Notes: generated from the letters alone by a model not told the origin. A stretch of 49,927 bases of DNA from Nioella sp. MMSF_3534 (GCF_030732985.1 NZ_JASHJX010000033.1:1-49927), one strand, 5' to 3'. Counted from the stretch's first letter, positions 41,009 to 49,707 are shown. Numbers and translations are program-made.

Positions 41009-41776
41009 ATGACGCATCCCACCTATCCCGACCTTCAGGGCGCCTCCGTCTTCGTCACCGGCGGCGGCTCCGGCATCGGCGCGGCGCTGACGGAAGGCTT
41101 CCTCCGGCAAGGCGCGAAAGTCGCTTTCGTCCAGCGCTCCGACGCGTCGGATTTCGTTGATGAGATGGAGGCAAGTACCGGAAATCGCCCGCTTTTCTTG
41201 CCCTGCGACATCACCGACATTGCCGCCCTGCAAGGCGCGATTGCCCAGGCGGTGGAGGCGCATGGGGCCCTTGATGTGCTCGTCAACAACGCCGCCAACG
41301 ACAAGCGCCACACGACCGAGGAGGTGACGGAAGAGTTCTGGGACTGGTCCCAGTCGATCAACCTCAAGGCCTATTTCTTCTCCTGTCAGGCCGCCGCCAA
41401 GTCTATGAAAGAAAACGGAAAAGGCGCGATCATCAACTTTTCCTCCATCTCCTACATGATGGGCAATTCCGGCTATCCCGCCTACACGACGGCCAATGGC
41501 GGCATCACCGCGATGACCCGCAGCCTTGCCCGCGAATTCGGCCCCGACCGCATCCGCGTCAACGCCCTCGCGCCGGGCTGGGTTCTGACCCAGAAACAGA
41601 AGGATCTGTGGGTCACGCCCGAGGGCCTCGCCGCGCATCTGGACCGGCAATGCCTGAAGGATACACTGGCCCCCGAAGACATCGTCGGCGGTACGCTGTT
41701 CCTGGCCTCCGACAGTTCAAAAATGATGACAGGTCAGGTACTTGTCATAGATGGCGGCGTTGTGGTGACGGGATGA
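41009..41776 (+). CDS. SDR resembling sugar (galactose) dehydrogenase, catalytic Lys replaced
   Basis: A 255-residue SDR similar in layout to the rhizobial galactose and Caulobacter xylose dehydrogenases (YPDLQGASVFVTGGGSGIG, LVNNAANDKRH, INFSSIS, VLVIDGG). It should oxidise D-galactose to the lactone with NAD(P). The YxxxK motif reads YTTAN: Tyr159 is present but position 163 is Asn. One base change would restore Lys, and the frame is otherwise intact. Either the subfamily tolerates Asn or activity is altered. It heads a run of five genes joined by 4-nt overlaps. Confidence 0.83.
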   Translation: MTHPTYPDLQGASVFVTGGGSGIGAALTEGFLRQGAKVAFVQRSDASDFVDEMEASTGNRPLFLPCDITDIAALQGAIAQAVEAHGALDVLVNNAANDKRHTTEEVTEEFWDWSQSINLKAYFFSCQAAAKSMKENGKGAIINFSSISYMMGNSGYPAYTTANGGITAMTRSLAREFGPDRIRVNALAPGWVLTQKQKDLWVTPEGLAAHLDRQCLKDTLAPEDIVGGTLFLASDSSKMMTGQVLVIDGGVVVTG

Positions 41777-42675
41777 GAAAGACGGATTGGATCGCGGTCG
41801 ACTGGGGCACCTCGCATCTGCGCGTCTGGGCGATTGGCGTGGATGGCGCGGTGCTGGACAAGGCCGGGTCAGCGGATGGCATGGGCAGCCTCGCACAGGC
41901 CGATTTCGAACCTGCCCTCCTGCGCCTGATCGACCCATGGCTTGGCAACGACCCGACGGATGTCATCGCCTGCGGCATGGTCGGCGCGAAACAAGGCTGG
42001 GTCGAGGCCCCTTACCGCCCCGTCCCCTGCAAACCGGGCGAGGCCACGCCGATCACGCCCGCCACGCAGGACAGCCGCATCCGGCTCCATATCCTGCCCG
42101 GCGTCAGCCAGGACAGCCCCGCCGACGTGATGCGGGGCGAGGAGACCCAAACCGCTGGAGTCATTCACGAAAATCCGCAGTTCGATGGCATCCTCTGCCT
42201 GCCCGGAACGCATACGAAATGGATCCATATCTCGGCGGAAGAGATCGTCAGTTTCCGCACCGCGATGACCGGGGAGCTTTTCGCGCTTCTGTCGCACCAC
42301 TCCGTCCTGCGCCATTCCGTGGGTGGTGAGGATTTCGACCGCGATGCCTTCGACAGTGCCGTGGCCGAGACCCTCTCTCGACCCGAAAGGCTCGCGCAGT
42401 CGCTGTTCAACATCCGTGCAGAAGGGCTGCTCCACAATCAATCTAATGCCGCTTCAAAGGGTCGCCTCTCCGGCCTGCTGATCGGTGCGGAACTGGCCGC
42501 TGCAAAGCCCTACTGGCTCGGTCAGCAGGTGCTGATCGGCGGCGCGCCAGCGCTGGTGGCGCTCTACGAGCGAGCTCTGCAAAATCAAGGGGTTACCTGC
42601 CTGACCCGCGACGCGGAAACCCTGACCCTCGCGGGGCTGCGCCTCGCCCATGCCAAGTTGACGGAGGCACCATGA
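41773..42675 (+). CDS. dgoK: 2-dehydro-3-deoxygalactonokinase
   Basis: A 300-residue kinase of the DgoK family: [15 protein letters not shown] at the start, [30 protein letters not shown], and [15 protein letters not shown]. It phosphorylates 2-keto-3-deoxygalactonate at C6. The ATG overlaps the SDR stop by 4 nt, and the frame upstream of it is a shadow inside the SDR gene. Confidence 0.94.
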   Translation: MRKTDWIAVDWGTSHLRVWAIGVDGAVLDKAGSADGMGSLAQADFEPALLRLIDPWLGNDPTDVIACGMVGAKQGWVEAPYRPVPCKPGEATPITPATQDSRIRLHILPGVSQDSPADVMRGEETQTAGVIHENPQFDGILCLPGTHTKWIHISAEEIVSFRTAMTGELFALLSHHSVLRHSVGGEDFDRDAFDSAVAETLSRPERLAQSLFNIRAEGLLHNQSNAASKGRLSGLLIGAELAAAKPYWLGQQVLIGGAPALVALYERALQNQGVTCLTRDAETLTLAGLRLAHAKLTEAP

Positions 42676-43277
42676 GCCGCCCCATCATCGCCATTCTGCG
42701 CGGGATCACCCCGCCTGAGGCCGTGCCCATCACCGAGGCGCTGATCGCCGCCGGGATCTCCCGGATCGAGGTGCCGCTGAACTCCCCCAAACCGCTGGAA
42801 AGCATCGCCGCCATGGCCCATGCCTTTGGCGATCATGCGCTGATCGGCGCGGGCACCGTCACGGCCCCCGACGAGGTGCGCGAGGTGGCCGATGCGGGCG
42901 GACAGCTGATCGTGTCGCCCAATGCCGACGTTGACGTCATCGCGGAGACCAAGCGCCTCGGCCTGCAAAGCTTCCCCGGTGCGATGACGCCGACGGAGTG
43001 TTTCGCGGCGCTCAAGGCCGGGGCGGACGGGCTGAAGATTTTCCCGGCGAGCCTGATCGGCCCCGGTGGCGTCAAGGCGATCCGCGCGGTGCTGCCCAAG
43101 GGCACGCAGGTCTTTGCGGTCGGTGGCGCGGGGCCGGAGAATTTCGCGGAGTGGTGGCAAGCGGGTGTCGACGGGTTCGGGATCGGAACCGCGCTTTATA
43201 CGCCGGGGCTATCGGTCGAGGAGATCAGCCGCCGCGCGACGGCTCTGGTCAAGGCCTTTGACGAGGCCACAAAATGA
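42672..43277 (+). CDS. dgoA: 2-dehydro-3-deoxy-6-phosphogalactonate aldolase
   Basis: A 201-residue class I aldolase of the KDPG/KDPGal family. The Schiff-base Lys is Lys122 in DGLKIFPAS, the proton-shuttling Glu33 lies in SRIEVPLNS, and the phosphate loop is VGGAGPENF. It splits KDPGal into pyruvate and glyceraldehyde-3-phosphate. It overlaps both neighbours by 4 nt. It could also split KDPG from the hexuronate route, since members vary in stereospecificity. Confidence 0.94.
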   Translation: MSRPIIAILRGITPPEAVPITEALIAAGISRIEVPLNSPKPLESIAAMAHAFGDHALIGAGTVTAPDEVREVADAGGQLIVSPNADVDVIAETKRLGLQSFPGAMTPTECFAALKAGADGLKIFPASLIGPGGVKAIRAVLPKGTQVFAVGGAGPENFAEWWQAGVDGFGIGTALYTPGLSVEEISRRATALVKAFDEATK

Positions 43278-44125
43278 CCGCACAGGTCTTCGATAACCGC
43301 CCCTGCGATCTTGGCGAAGGGCCGCTCTGGCACCCGGAGCGGGGGCAGCTTTTCTGGTTCGATATCAACGGGAAACGGTTGATGACTGCGGGGCAGGAAT
43401 GGGTCTTCAACCGTCATGTCTCTGCCGCCGGTTGGGTTGGGCGTGACGCTCTGCTTGTCGCGACGGAAACCGACCTGATCCGGCTCGACCTCGAAACCGG
43501 CGCGCAGGAGGTCATCACGCCGCTGGAGGCCGACAACCCGGTCACACGCTCGAACGATGGCCGCGCGGACCCGTGGGGAGGGTTCTGGATCGGGACCATG
43601 GGCAAGCGGGCGGAACCCGGCGCGGGGGCGATCTGGCGCTACTACCGGGGCGAGCTGCGCAGGCTTTACGACCGGATCACCATTTCCAACGCGATCTGTT
43701 TCGCGCCGGATGGCAGCTACGCCCATTTCGCGGATACGGCGCCGGGAAAGGTCTGGCGGCAGCGCCTGTCGGACAAGGACGGCTGGCCCGTGGGCGAGCC
43801 GGAGATTTTCCTCGACCACGGCCCCGATGGCCCCAACCCCGATGGGGCGGTGCTGGACGCCCAGGGCAATTTCTGGTGCGCTGAATGGGGATCGTCCCGT
43901 GTGCGCTGCTACGCGCCCGATGGCAGCGTGTTGCGCGACGTTATGCTTCCCGTGTCGCAGCCCTCCTGCCCGGCGTTCGGCGGGCCGGATTTGCGCGATC
44001 TCTACATCACCACCGCCCGCGAAAGCCTGACCGCGACCGATCTGGCCAAGGAACCGCTGGCGGGGCAGGTCTTCATCGCCGCTGACATCGCCCAGGGACA
44101 ACGCGAACATGAGGTCATCCTGTGA
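43274..44125 (+). CDS. SMP-30/gluconolactonase family lactonase
   Basis: A 283-residue six-bladed beta-propeller lactonase: metal Glu15 in [51 protein letters not shown] and [18 protein letters not shown] hold the metal ligands. There is no signal peptide. Its place among galactose genes suggests that it opens galactonolactone to galactonate. It overlaps both neighbours by 4 nt. Confidence 0.9.
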   Translation: MTAQVFDNRPCDLGEGPLWHPERGQLFWFDINGKRLMTAGQEWVFNRHVSAAGWVGRDALLVATETDLIRLDLETGAQEVITPLEADNPVTRSNDGRADPWGGFWIGTMGKRAEPGAGAIWRYYRGELRRLYDRITISNAICFAPDGSYAHFADTAPGKVWRQRLSDKDGWPVGEPEIFLDHGPDGPNPDGAVLDAQGNFWCAEWGSSRVRCYAPDGSVLRDVMLPVSQPSCPAFGGPDLRDLYITTARESLTATDLAKEPLAGQVFIAADIAQGQREHEVIL

Positions 44126-46017
44126 AACGCACGCTCGGCACCTGCTACTACCCTGAACACTGGCCCGAGGCACAGTGGGCGGAGGATACCGCCCGCATGG
44201 CGGAGCTCGGCCTGACCTGGATCCGCATCGGCGAATTCGCGTGGTCGCGGCTGGAACCCACTCCCGGCGATCTGCGCTTCGACTGGCTCGACCGGGCGAT
44301 TGAAACGCTTGGGGCGGCGGGGCTCAAGGTGGTTCTGGGCACCCCCACGGCGACACCGCCGCGCTGGATGCTGGACAAGCACCCCGATATGCTGGCGGTG
44401 GATGTCGATGGCCGCCCGCGTGGGTTCGGCTCCCGCCGACACTATTGTTTCAGCCATGACGGCTACCGCGAGGAAAGCGCGCGGATCACGCGGCTGCTGG
44501 CGGAGCGCTACGGGCGCAACCCCCATGTGGCCGCGTGGCAGACGGATAACGAATACGGCTGCCATGACACGGTGATTTCCTATTCCGACGCCGCGCGGGC
44601 GGCTTTTCAGGGCTGGTGCAAGGATCGCTACGGCAGCATCGAGGCGCTGAACGCGGCCTGGGGCAATGTCTTCTGGTCGATGGAGTATCAAGGCTTCGAT
44701 CAGATCGGCCTGCCCAACCTGACGGTGACGGAGCCGAACCCGGCGCATGGGCTCGCCTTCCGGCGCTTCAGTTCCGACCAGGTGGCGCGGTTCAACGCCG
44801 TGCAGGTGGATATCATCCGCGCCCATTCCGACGCGCCGATTTCGCACAATTACATGGGGCGGATCACCGAGTTCGATCACTACGAGACCGGCCGCCAAAT
44901 GGAGATCGCCACCTGGGACAGCTACCCGATGGGGTTTCTGGAGGATCGGATCGAGGCGGATGACGCCCACAAACGCCGCTACGCCCGGCAGGGCGATCCC
45001 GATTTTCAGGCATTCCACCATGACCTTTACCGCGCCGTGGGCAATGGCCGCTGGTGGATCATGGAACAGCAGCCCGGCCCGGTAAACTGGGCCCCCTACA
45101 ACCCCGCGCCGCTGCCCGGGATGCCGCGCCTTTGGGCGTGGGAGGCCTTTGCGCATGGGGCCGAGGCGGTGTGTTACTTCCGCTGGCGACAGGCCCCCTT
45201 CGCACAGGAACAGATGCATGCGGGGCTGCTGCGCCCCGACAGCCAGCCGGCGCAGGCCTATCACGAGGCGGCGCAGGTGGCGCGGGAACTGGCGGAATTG
45301 CCGGAGGTGGAGGCGGGTCAGGCCCCCGTGGCTTTGGTCTTCGATTACGCCGCCCAGTGGGCGTGGCTGGTGCAGCCGCAAGGCCAGGGGCAGGACTATT
45401 TCCGGCTGGTGTTCGAAACCTACCGGGCGTTGCGCAAGCTTGGCCAATCGGTCGATATCCTGCCGCCCGATACTGCCGATCTGTCCGGTTATCGGCTGGT
45501 GCTGGCCCCCGGCGCGGTGACGCTGACGGAGCCGTTCAAGGCGGCCATAGCCGCCCATGACGGGCCGGTGATCCTCGGCCCGCGTACCAATGCGAAGACC
45601 GCAGACATGCACATCCCCCTGCCGCTTCCCCCCGCGATCCCCGGTCTCGACGTGACCGTGTCCCGCGTTGAATCGCTGCGCCCCGACATGCCGCGCCCTG
45701 TCGAGGGTGGCGGGCATGTACAGCTTTGGCAGGAGGATCTGGAGGGGACCGCAGAGGTCACGCTGCGCGGTGCGGATGGCCAGCCGCTGGCGATGACGAA
45801 CGGGCGGATCACCTATTTGGGCGCGTGGCTGGACCCCGAAGCGTTGACAGCGTTTCTGCGCGATGCGTTGACGAGGGCCGGGGTCAAGACCACCGACATG
45901 CCCGGAGGTCTGCGCCGCAGACAGGCGGGCGCGACGGAATTCCTGATCAATTACGATCCCGAACCGCAGACATGGGACGGCGTGACCGTCCCCGCCGCGG
46001 GCGTTGCCTGGCGCTAG
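44122..46017 (+). CDS. GH42 beta-galactosidase
   Basis: A 631-residue cytoplasmic enzyme: GTCYYPEHWPEAQWAEDTARM at the start is split by the limit of what can be quoted, followed by acid/base Glu144 in WQTDNEYGCHD and nucleophile Glu315 in WWIMEQQPGPVNW. The TIM barrel is followed by the trimerisation domain and a small C-terminal domain. Length is slightly under the usual 650-700. It releases galactose from beta-galactosides and is the last gene of the unit; it starts with GTG, and its stop codon overlaps that of mipZ on the other strand. Confidence 0.93.
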   Translation: MKRTLGTCYYPEHWPEAQWAEDTARMAELGLTWIRIGEFAWSRLEPTPGDLRFDWLDRAIETLGAAGLKVVLGTPTATPPRWMLDKHPDMLAVDVDGRPRGFGSRRHYCFSHDGYREESARITRLLAERYGRNPHVAAWQTDNEYGCHDTVISYSDAARAAFQGWCKDRYGSIEALNAAWGNVFWSMEYQGFDQIGLPNLTVTEPNPAHGLAFRRFSSDQVARFNAVQVDIIRAHSDAPISHNYMGRITEFDHYETGRQMEIATWDSYPMGFLEDRIEADDAHKRRYARQGDPDFQAFHHDLYRAVGNGRWWIMEQQPGPVNWAPYNPAPLPGMPRLWAWEAFAHGAEAVCYFRWRQAPFAQEQMHAGLLRPDSQPAQAYHEAAQVARELAELPEVEAGQAPVALVFDYAAQWAWLVQPQGQGQDYFRLVFETYRALRKLGQSVDILPPDTADLSGYRLVLAPGAVTLTEPFKAAIAAHDGPVILGPRTNAKTADMHIPLPLPPAIPGLDVTVSRVESLRPDMPRPVEGGGHVQLWQEDLEGTAEVTLRGADGQPLAMTNGRITYLGAWLDPEALTAFLRDALTRAGVKTTDMPGGLRRRQAGATEFLINYDPEPQTWDGVTVPAAGVAWR

Positions 46018-46823
46018 AAATCCACCGATACGCCGGGCAGGTTCAGCGTCTTCATCAGGTCGCGCAGTTCCTGCCGAGCGGCAAGGTTCGAGATGTTCAG
46101 CCGGTCCACGCCCATGGCGCGCAGGTCCAGCAGCGTCATGCCCGTCGGGAACAGCTCGCGGAAAATCACCCGCTCGCTCATCCCCGGCGCGACGCGGAAG
46201 CCGATGCGGCGCGACAGGTTGGTCAGCGCCTCGCCCACCTTGCGCTTGTTATGCATCATCTGCGCGCCCAAGCGGTTGCGCACCACGATCCAGTCAATGG
46301 GCTTTAGCCCGGCCTTGGCGCGCAACTGGCGGGAATGCCAGACCATCTCGGAATACACCGACGGGCCTTTGATTTCGTAGGTTTCCGGGTCGATCCGCGC
46401 CAGAAGGTCGAAATCGACGAAACTGTCATTCATCGGCGTGACCAGCGTATCGGCCAGCGAATGGGCCACCTGGCTGAGCCTTGTGTGCGATCCGGGGCAG
46501 TCGATGACAATGAAATCGCAGCGCGGGTCGAGGTCCGCCACGGCCATGGACAGCCGCCGGTCATAGATGTTCTCGTCGGGGCCAAGCGTGGCGGGGTCTA
46601 TGTCGGGCAGCTCGATCAGGAAGGGCGCGGGCAGGTCCAGTTCGCGCGCGGTGATCGTGTTCTGACGGTTTTCCAGGTAGCGCCCGAAGGTGCGTTGCCG
46701 CAGGTCGAGGTCGAGCCCCCCCACGCGGTGCCCCAGATTGGCAAGGGCCGTGGCCACATGCATGGCGGTGGTCGACTTGCCCGACCCGCCCTTTTCATTG
46801 CCGAAAACGATGATATGCGCCAC
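46014..46823 (-). CDS. mipZ: division plane positioning ATPase MipZ
   Basis: A 269-residue ParA-like ATPase: deviant Walker A in FGNEKGGSGKSTTAMHVA, GGLDLDLRQRTFGRYLENR, and FIVIDCPGSHTRLSQ. MipZ forms a gradient from the poles and inhibits FtsZ, so that division occurs at midcell; it is alphaproteobacterial. The GTG at 46823 (VAHIIVFGNEKG) has AGGGGA at good distance and fits homologues; ATGs at 46862 and 46874 extend the frame. It is convergent with the galactosidase gene with overlapping stops. Confidence 0.92.
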   Translation of the reverse strand: MAHIIVFGNEKGGSGKSTTAMHVATALANLGHRVGGLDLDLRQRTFGRYLENRQNTITARELDLPAPFLIELPDIDPATLGPDENIYDRRLSMAVADLDPRCDFIVIDCPGSHTRLSQVAHSLADTLVTPMNDSFVDFDLLARIDPETYEIKGPSVYSEMVWHSRQLRAKAGLKPIDWIVVRNRLGAQMMHNKRKVGEALTNLSRRIGFRVAPGMSERVIFRELFPTGMTLLDLRAMGVDRLNISNLAARQELRDLMKTLNLPGVSVDF

Positions 46824-46934
46824 CGGAGTCCCCTTCGCGGTCTTGGTCTCGTTTGCCCTCATTTCGTGGGGCAAATCGGTTTGGCCGCAATATACGGGGT
46901 TAAGCGGGTGGTGTTAAGCGCGAATGACCGGCAA

Positions 46935-47621
46935 TCAATCCATTGCGGGGAATGCCCTGTGAAACGCTGTTTTTCCGGTCGGGCTGAACCGGATCACGCG
47001 GCTGTCGGGCAGGCGGCGGGCCCATCCCTTGACCAGCATCAAGTCGAGCAGCGCCTGCCCCAGACCGCCGGCCAGATGACTGCGCCGTTCGCTCCAGTCC
47101 AGGCAGGCGCGGCAGATCGGTCGACGGGCGCCTTGCAGAGCGGGGATGTCGAGGCCGAGGGTGGTGAAACGCGCTGCTCCATCGTCGGTGATCACAGGAA
47201 ACTCCGGGTCATCCGTCAACCAGCCCTGTGCCAGCAGCCGATCATACAGCAGGATACCCATGTCGCCCGCCAGATGGTCATAGCATATGCGCGCCTCGCG
47301 CAGCGCCTGATCGCGGGGGCCGGTCCGGGTGCGCAGGTGGCCGGTTCCGGCGGCCAGCCCCATCAGCGCCTCCAGCGTTTCGGCCACCTGATCGCTGGCG
47401 AGGCTCGCATATTTGTGCCGCCCCTGGCGGCGCATATGTAGCAACCCGCCCTCTTCCAGCTTGGCCAGATGGGCGCTGGCGGTTTGCAGGGTCACCCCCG
47501 CCTCTGCCGCCAGTTCCGTCGCGGTCAGGGCCTTGCCGCTCATCAATGCGGTCAGCATGTTGGCGCGGGCGGGGTCACCAATCAGCGCGGCGATGCGGGC
47601 GATGTCTGGTCCATCTTTCAT
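46935..47621 (-). CDS. ArsR-type regulator with C-terminal CxxC-like domain
   Basis: A 228-residue regulator, about twice the size of a plain ArsR. The N-terminal winged helix shows LIGDPARANMLTALMSGKAL and LAAEAGVTLQTASAHLAKLEEGG. The C-terminal part holds GARRPICRACLDWSERRSHLAGG, whose Cys pair (CRAC) may sense redox state or metal. It is divergent from a NIPSNAP gene with a two-copy inverted repeat in between, so it likely represses itself and the NIPSNAP-monooxygenase pair. Confidence 0.9.
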   Translation of the reverse strand: MKDGPDIARIAALIGDPARANMLTALMSGKALTATELAAEAGVTLQTASAHLAKLEEGGLLHMRRQGRHKYASLASDQVAETLEALMGLAAGTGHLRTRTGPRDQALREARICYDHLAGDMGILLYDRLLAQGWLTDDPEFPVITDDGAARFTTLGLDIPALQGARRPICRACLDWSERRSHLAGGLGQALLDLMLVKGWARRLPDSRVIRFSPTGKTAFHRAFPAMD

Positions 47622-47623
47622 AG

Positions 47624-47639
47624 TTCGATCGTAGCCGAA
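47624..47639. promoter_or_regulatory. ArsR operator, site 1
   Basis: TTCG-N8-CGAA lies directly ahead of the ArsR start codon (47621). It has the same arms and the same 8-base spacer as the stronger site at 47663. Confidence 0.6.
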
Positions 47640-47662
47640 GCATTGGCGTGAGGCAATCCGCT

Positions 47663-47686
47663 ATGGTTCGGGCATCATCGAACCAT
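47663..47686. promoter_or_regulatory. ArsR operator, site 2
   Basis: ATGGTTCG-N8-CGAACCAT is a perfect 8+8 inverted repeat 12 bases ahead of the NIPSNAP start. Its centre is 43 bp, about four helical turns, from that of site 1. Confidence 0.75.
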
Positions 47687-47698
47687 GAAGGACAAGAT

Positions 47699-48022
47699 AT
47701 GCTGACCTGCGTGATCCGCTACCAGATCGACCCGACCAAGAAAGCCCAGTTTGAAACCTATGCCCGGAATTGGGGTCAGGCCATTCCGCGTTGCGGGGCG
47801 GACCTGATCGGGTATTTCGCCCCGCATGAGGGATCGTCGACCCTGGCCTATGGTATCTACAACATCGAAAGCCTCGCAGCCTATGAAGCGTATCGGGCGC
47901 GGTTGTCTGCCGATCCGCTCGGGCAGGAAAACTACGCCTTCGCACAGCGCGAGAAGTTCCTGATGCGCGAGGACCGGACGTTTCTGAAGCTGGCTTCTGC
48001 CCCGCATGGGGACCGGCCATGA
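47699..48022 (+). CDS. NIPSNAP family protein
   Basis: A 107-residue ferredoxin-like (dimeric alpha-beta barrel) protein: MLTCVIRYQIDPTKKAQFET, YARNWGQAIPRCGADLIGYF and EGSSTLAYGIYNIESLAAYEAY. Function is not defined; relatives include small monooxygenases. It overlaps the next gene by 4 nt. The ATG at 47699 follows AAGGACAAG; the frame upstream crosses the operator. Confidence 0.9.
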   Translation: MLTCVIRYQIDPTKKAQFETYARNWGQAIPRCGADLIGYFAPHEGSSTLAYGIYNIESLAAYEAYRARLSADPLGQENYAFAQREKFLMREDRTFLKLASAPHGDRP

Positions 48023-48363
48023 TCGCCGTGATCTTCGAGGTCTCACCCGCAGACGGGCAGCGTGATCGCTATCTCGATATTGCGTCAGGGCTGCGGACCG
48101 AGCTGGAGCAGATCGAAGGCTTTCACTCGGTCGAACGGTTCGAAAGCCTGACGACCCCGGGAAAGCTGCTGTCCCTGTCGTTCTTCGAGGATGAGGCAGC
48201 AGTGGCCCGCTGGCGGTGTCTGCACAGGCACAGAGCCGCCCAACAGGCCGGGCGTAGCGGGGTCTTTGCCGACTACCGCCTGCGTGTGGCCCATGTGTTG
48301 CGCGACTACGGCCTGGCGGATCGGGCAGAGGCCCCACGAGATAGCCGGATCGCGAACGGATGA
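48019..48363 (+). CDS. antibiotic biosynthesis monooxygenase domain protein
   Basis: A 114-residue protein of the ABM family: MIAVIFEVSPADGQRDRYLD, ELEQIEGFHSVERFESLTTPGK split by the quoting limit, and LSLSFFEDEAAVARWRCLHRHRAAQQAGR. Such proteins are cofactor-free or haem-using monooxygenases acting on aromatic or quinone-like substrates. Coupled to NIPSNAP and under the predicted ArsR control. Confidence 0.9.
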   Translation: MIAVIFEVSPADGQRDRYLDIASGLRTELEQIEGFHSVERFESLTTPGKLLSLSFFEDEAAVARWRCLHRHRAAQQAGRSGVFADYRLRVAHVLRDYGLADRAEAPRDSRIANG

Positions 48364-48513
48364 TGCCGCCGGGTCAGGTCCAGATCTGCCCGCGTGTTTC
48401 CTTCCTTTTTCGCGCTTGCCTCCCGATATTGGCCGCAATCACCCGGTAGCTGGCAGAATGGGGACGTAGAACTTGTCCTAAATTGTATCAGCAGTACTGA
48501 ACGGAGCAGTAAA

Positions 48514-48996
48514 ATGTGGAAAGACTTTCTAGGAAATGAAAGCGGTGCCGTGACCGTGGATTGGGTCGTGCTGACCGGCGGCCTCGTGGGTCTCGGTCTG
48601 GCAACGACGGCCATCGTTTCGGCGGGTGTTCAGGACCTGTCCGGGGACACGCGGGGCGCATTGGAATCGGACAGCATCATCGCGGCGAGTTTCGGCACCG
48701 AATGGCCCGAATTCGTACTTGGAAACTATCAGCGCCCGCGCCCGGACCATCATACCGGTAACTGGAACCACCTTGTTGGTGCGATTGGCAGCTACAACGA
48801 GGATCAGCTGAATCTTCTGATGACGCAGGGGCTGGATCTTTACGAAAACGGTGGAACGGCCGAAATCCAGGCATGGGGGATCGACACCTATGCCCTTGGC
48901 TATGACCAGATGCAGGCGCGTGGTATGGACACGACCGGCATGACCAACCCCAACGAACTGCTTGCCGGTTTCGACGCGCAGCACGGGGCCACCTGA
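48514..48996 (+). CDS. Flp pilin-like small exported protein
   Basis: A 160-residue protein. The N-terminus MWKDFLGNESGAVTVDWVVL followed by TGGLVGLGLATTAIV is that of Flp/Tad-type pilins and pseudopilins: a short basic/acidic leader, Glu near position 9, and a hydrophobic helix. The rest, about 120 residues rich in Asn, Gly, Tyr and Asp (LLMTQGLDLYENGGTAEIQA, YDQMQARGMDTTGMTNP), has no recognisable domain. No Tad secretion genes are near. The 150-base gap before it shows no clear promoter. A bidirectional terminator follows. Confidence 0.75.
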   Translation: MWKDFLGNESGAVTVDWVVLTGGLVGLGLATTAIVSAGVQDLSGDTRGALESDSIIAASFGTEWPEFVLGNYQRPRPDHHTGNWNHLVGAIGSYNEDQLNLLMTQGLDLYENGGTAEIQAWGIDTYALGYDQMQARGMDTTGMTNPNELLAGFDAQHGAT

Positions 48997-49015
48997 CGGC
49001 CCCGGCACCAAAGAC

Positions 49016-49047
49016 GAAAAACGCCGCCCCGAATGAGGGCGGCGTTT
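49016..49047. terminator. bidirectional terminator
   Basis: A perfect 8-bp stem CGCCGCCC/GGGCGGCG (49022-49029 with 49037-49044) is flanked by A5 on the left and TTTCTCTGTTTC on the right. It serves both the pilin-like gene (plus) and rpmE (minus). Confidence 0.85.
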
Positions 49048-49071
49048 CTCTGTTTCGATAACCGGGCTGGC

Positions 49072-49293
49072 TCAGAAGCCGAGGCCTTCGTATTTCTTCT
49101 TGAACTTCGACACGCGGCCGCCGGTGTCCATCAGGCGCGAGGTGCCGCCGGTCCAGGCCGGGTGCACGGTGGGGTCGATGTCCAGCGACAGCTGATCGCC
49201 TTCGGCGCCCCAGGTGGATTTCATCTGGATGATGGTGCCATCGGTCATCTTGACGTCGATCAGGTGATAATCGGGATGGATGTCTTTTTTCAT
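49072..49293 (-). CDS. rpmE: 50S ribosomal protein L31
   Basis: A 73-residue protein: [19 protein letters not shown] and [21 protein letters not shown]. The four zinc-binding Cys of the C+ type are absent, so this is the C- form; a C+ or zinc-free choice affects zinc economy. It lies 11 nt after rplS and is cotranscribed with it. Confidence 0.96.
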   Translation of the reverse strand: MKKDIHPDYHLIDVKMTDGTIIQMKSTWGAEGDQLSLDIDPTVHPAWTGGTSRLMDTGGRVSKFKKKYEGLGF

Positions 49294-49304
49294 GGTCCCG
49301 GTCC

Positions 49305-49688
49305 TTACGCTTCTGCGCCAGCTTTGGGCTTGTAGTTGGAAACTTCCGCGATACGGGCGGATTTACCGCGACGCGACCGCAGGTAATACAGCTTGGCGCG
49401 ACGCACGCGGCCACGGCGCACGACGGTGATGCTGTCGATATTGGTCGAATGCAGCGGGAACACACGTTCCACACCTTCGCCAAAGGAAATCTTGCGGACG
49501 GTGAAGGACCCGGCGATGCCCGAGCCGTTCTTGCGCGCGATGCAGACGCCTTCGTAGTTCTGCACACGGGTGCGCGTGCCTTCGGTCACTTTATAGCCAA
49601 CGCGGATGGTGTCACCCGCCTTGAAATCCGGAATCTCTTTGCCAAGCGCAGCGACCTGCTCGGCTTCCAGCTGTGCGATAAGATCCAT
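49305..49688 (-). CDS. rplS: 50S ribosomal protein L19
   Basis: A 127-residue protein: [53 protein letters not shown] and [23 protein letters not shown]. Normal length. The frame is open far upstream, but the ATG at 49688 with GGAGAG ahead is the family start. A small hairpin lies 20 bases ahead of the start and a terminator-like hairpin about 190 bases upstream. Confidence 0.97.
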   Translation of the reverse strand: MDLIAQLEAEQVAALGKEIPDFKAGDTIRVGYKVTEGTRTRVQNYEGVCIARKNGSGIAGSFTVRKISFGEGVERVFPLHSTNIDSITVVRRGRVRRAKLYYLRSRRGKSARIAEVSNYKPKAGAEA

Positions 49689-49707
49689 CGCAACTCTCCA
49701 TTTCTGA

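Noticed and set aside
44002-45717. A 571-codon minus-strand open frame over the GH42 gene
   Set aside because: It is antisense to a gene with both catalytic Glu motifs and shows no motif of its own.
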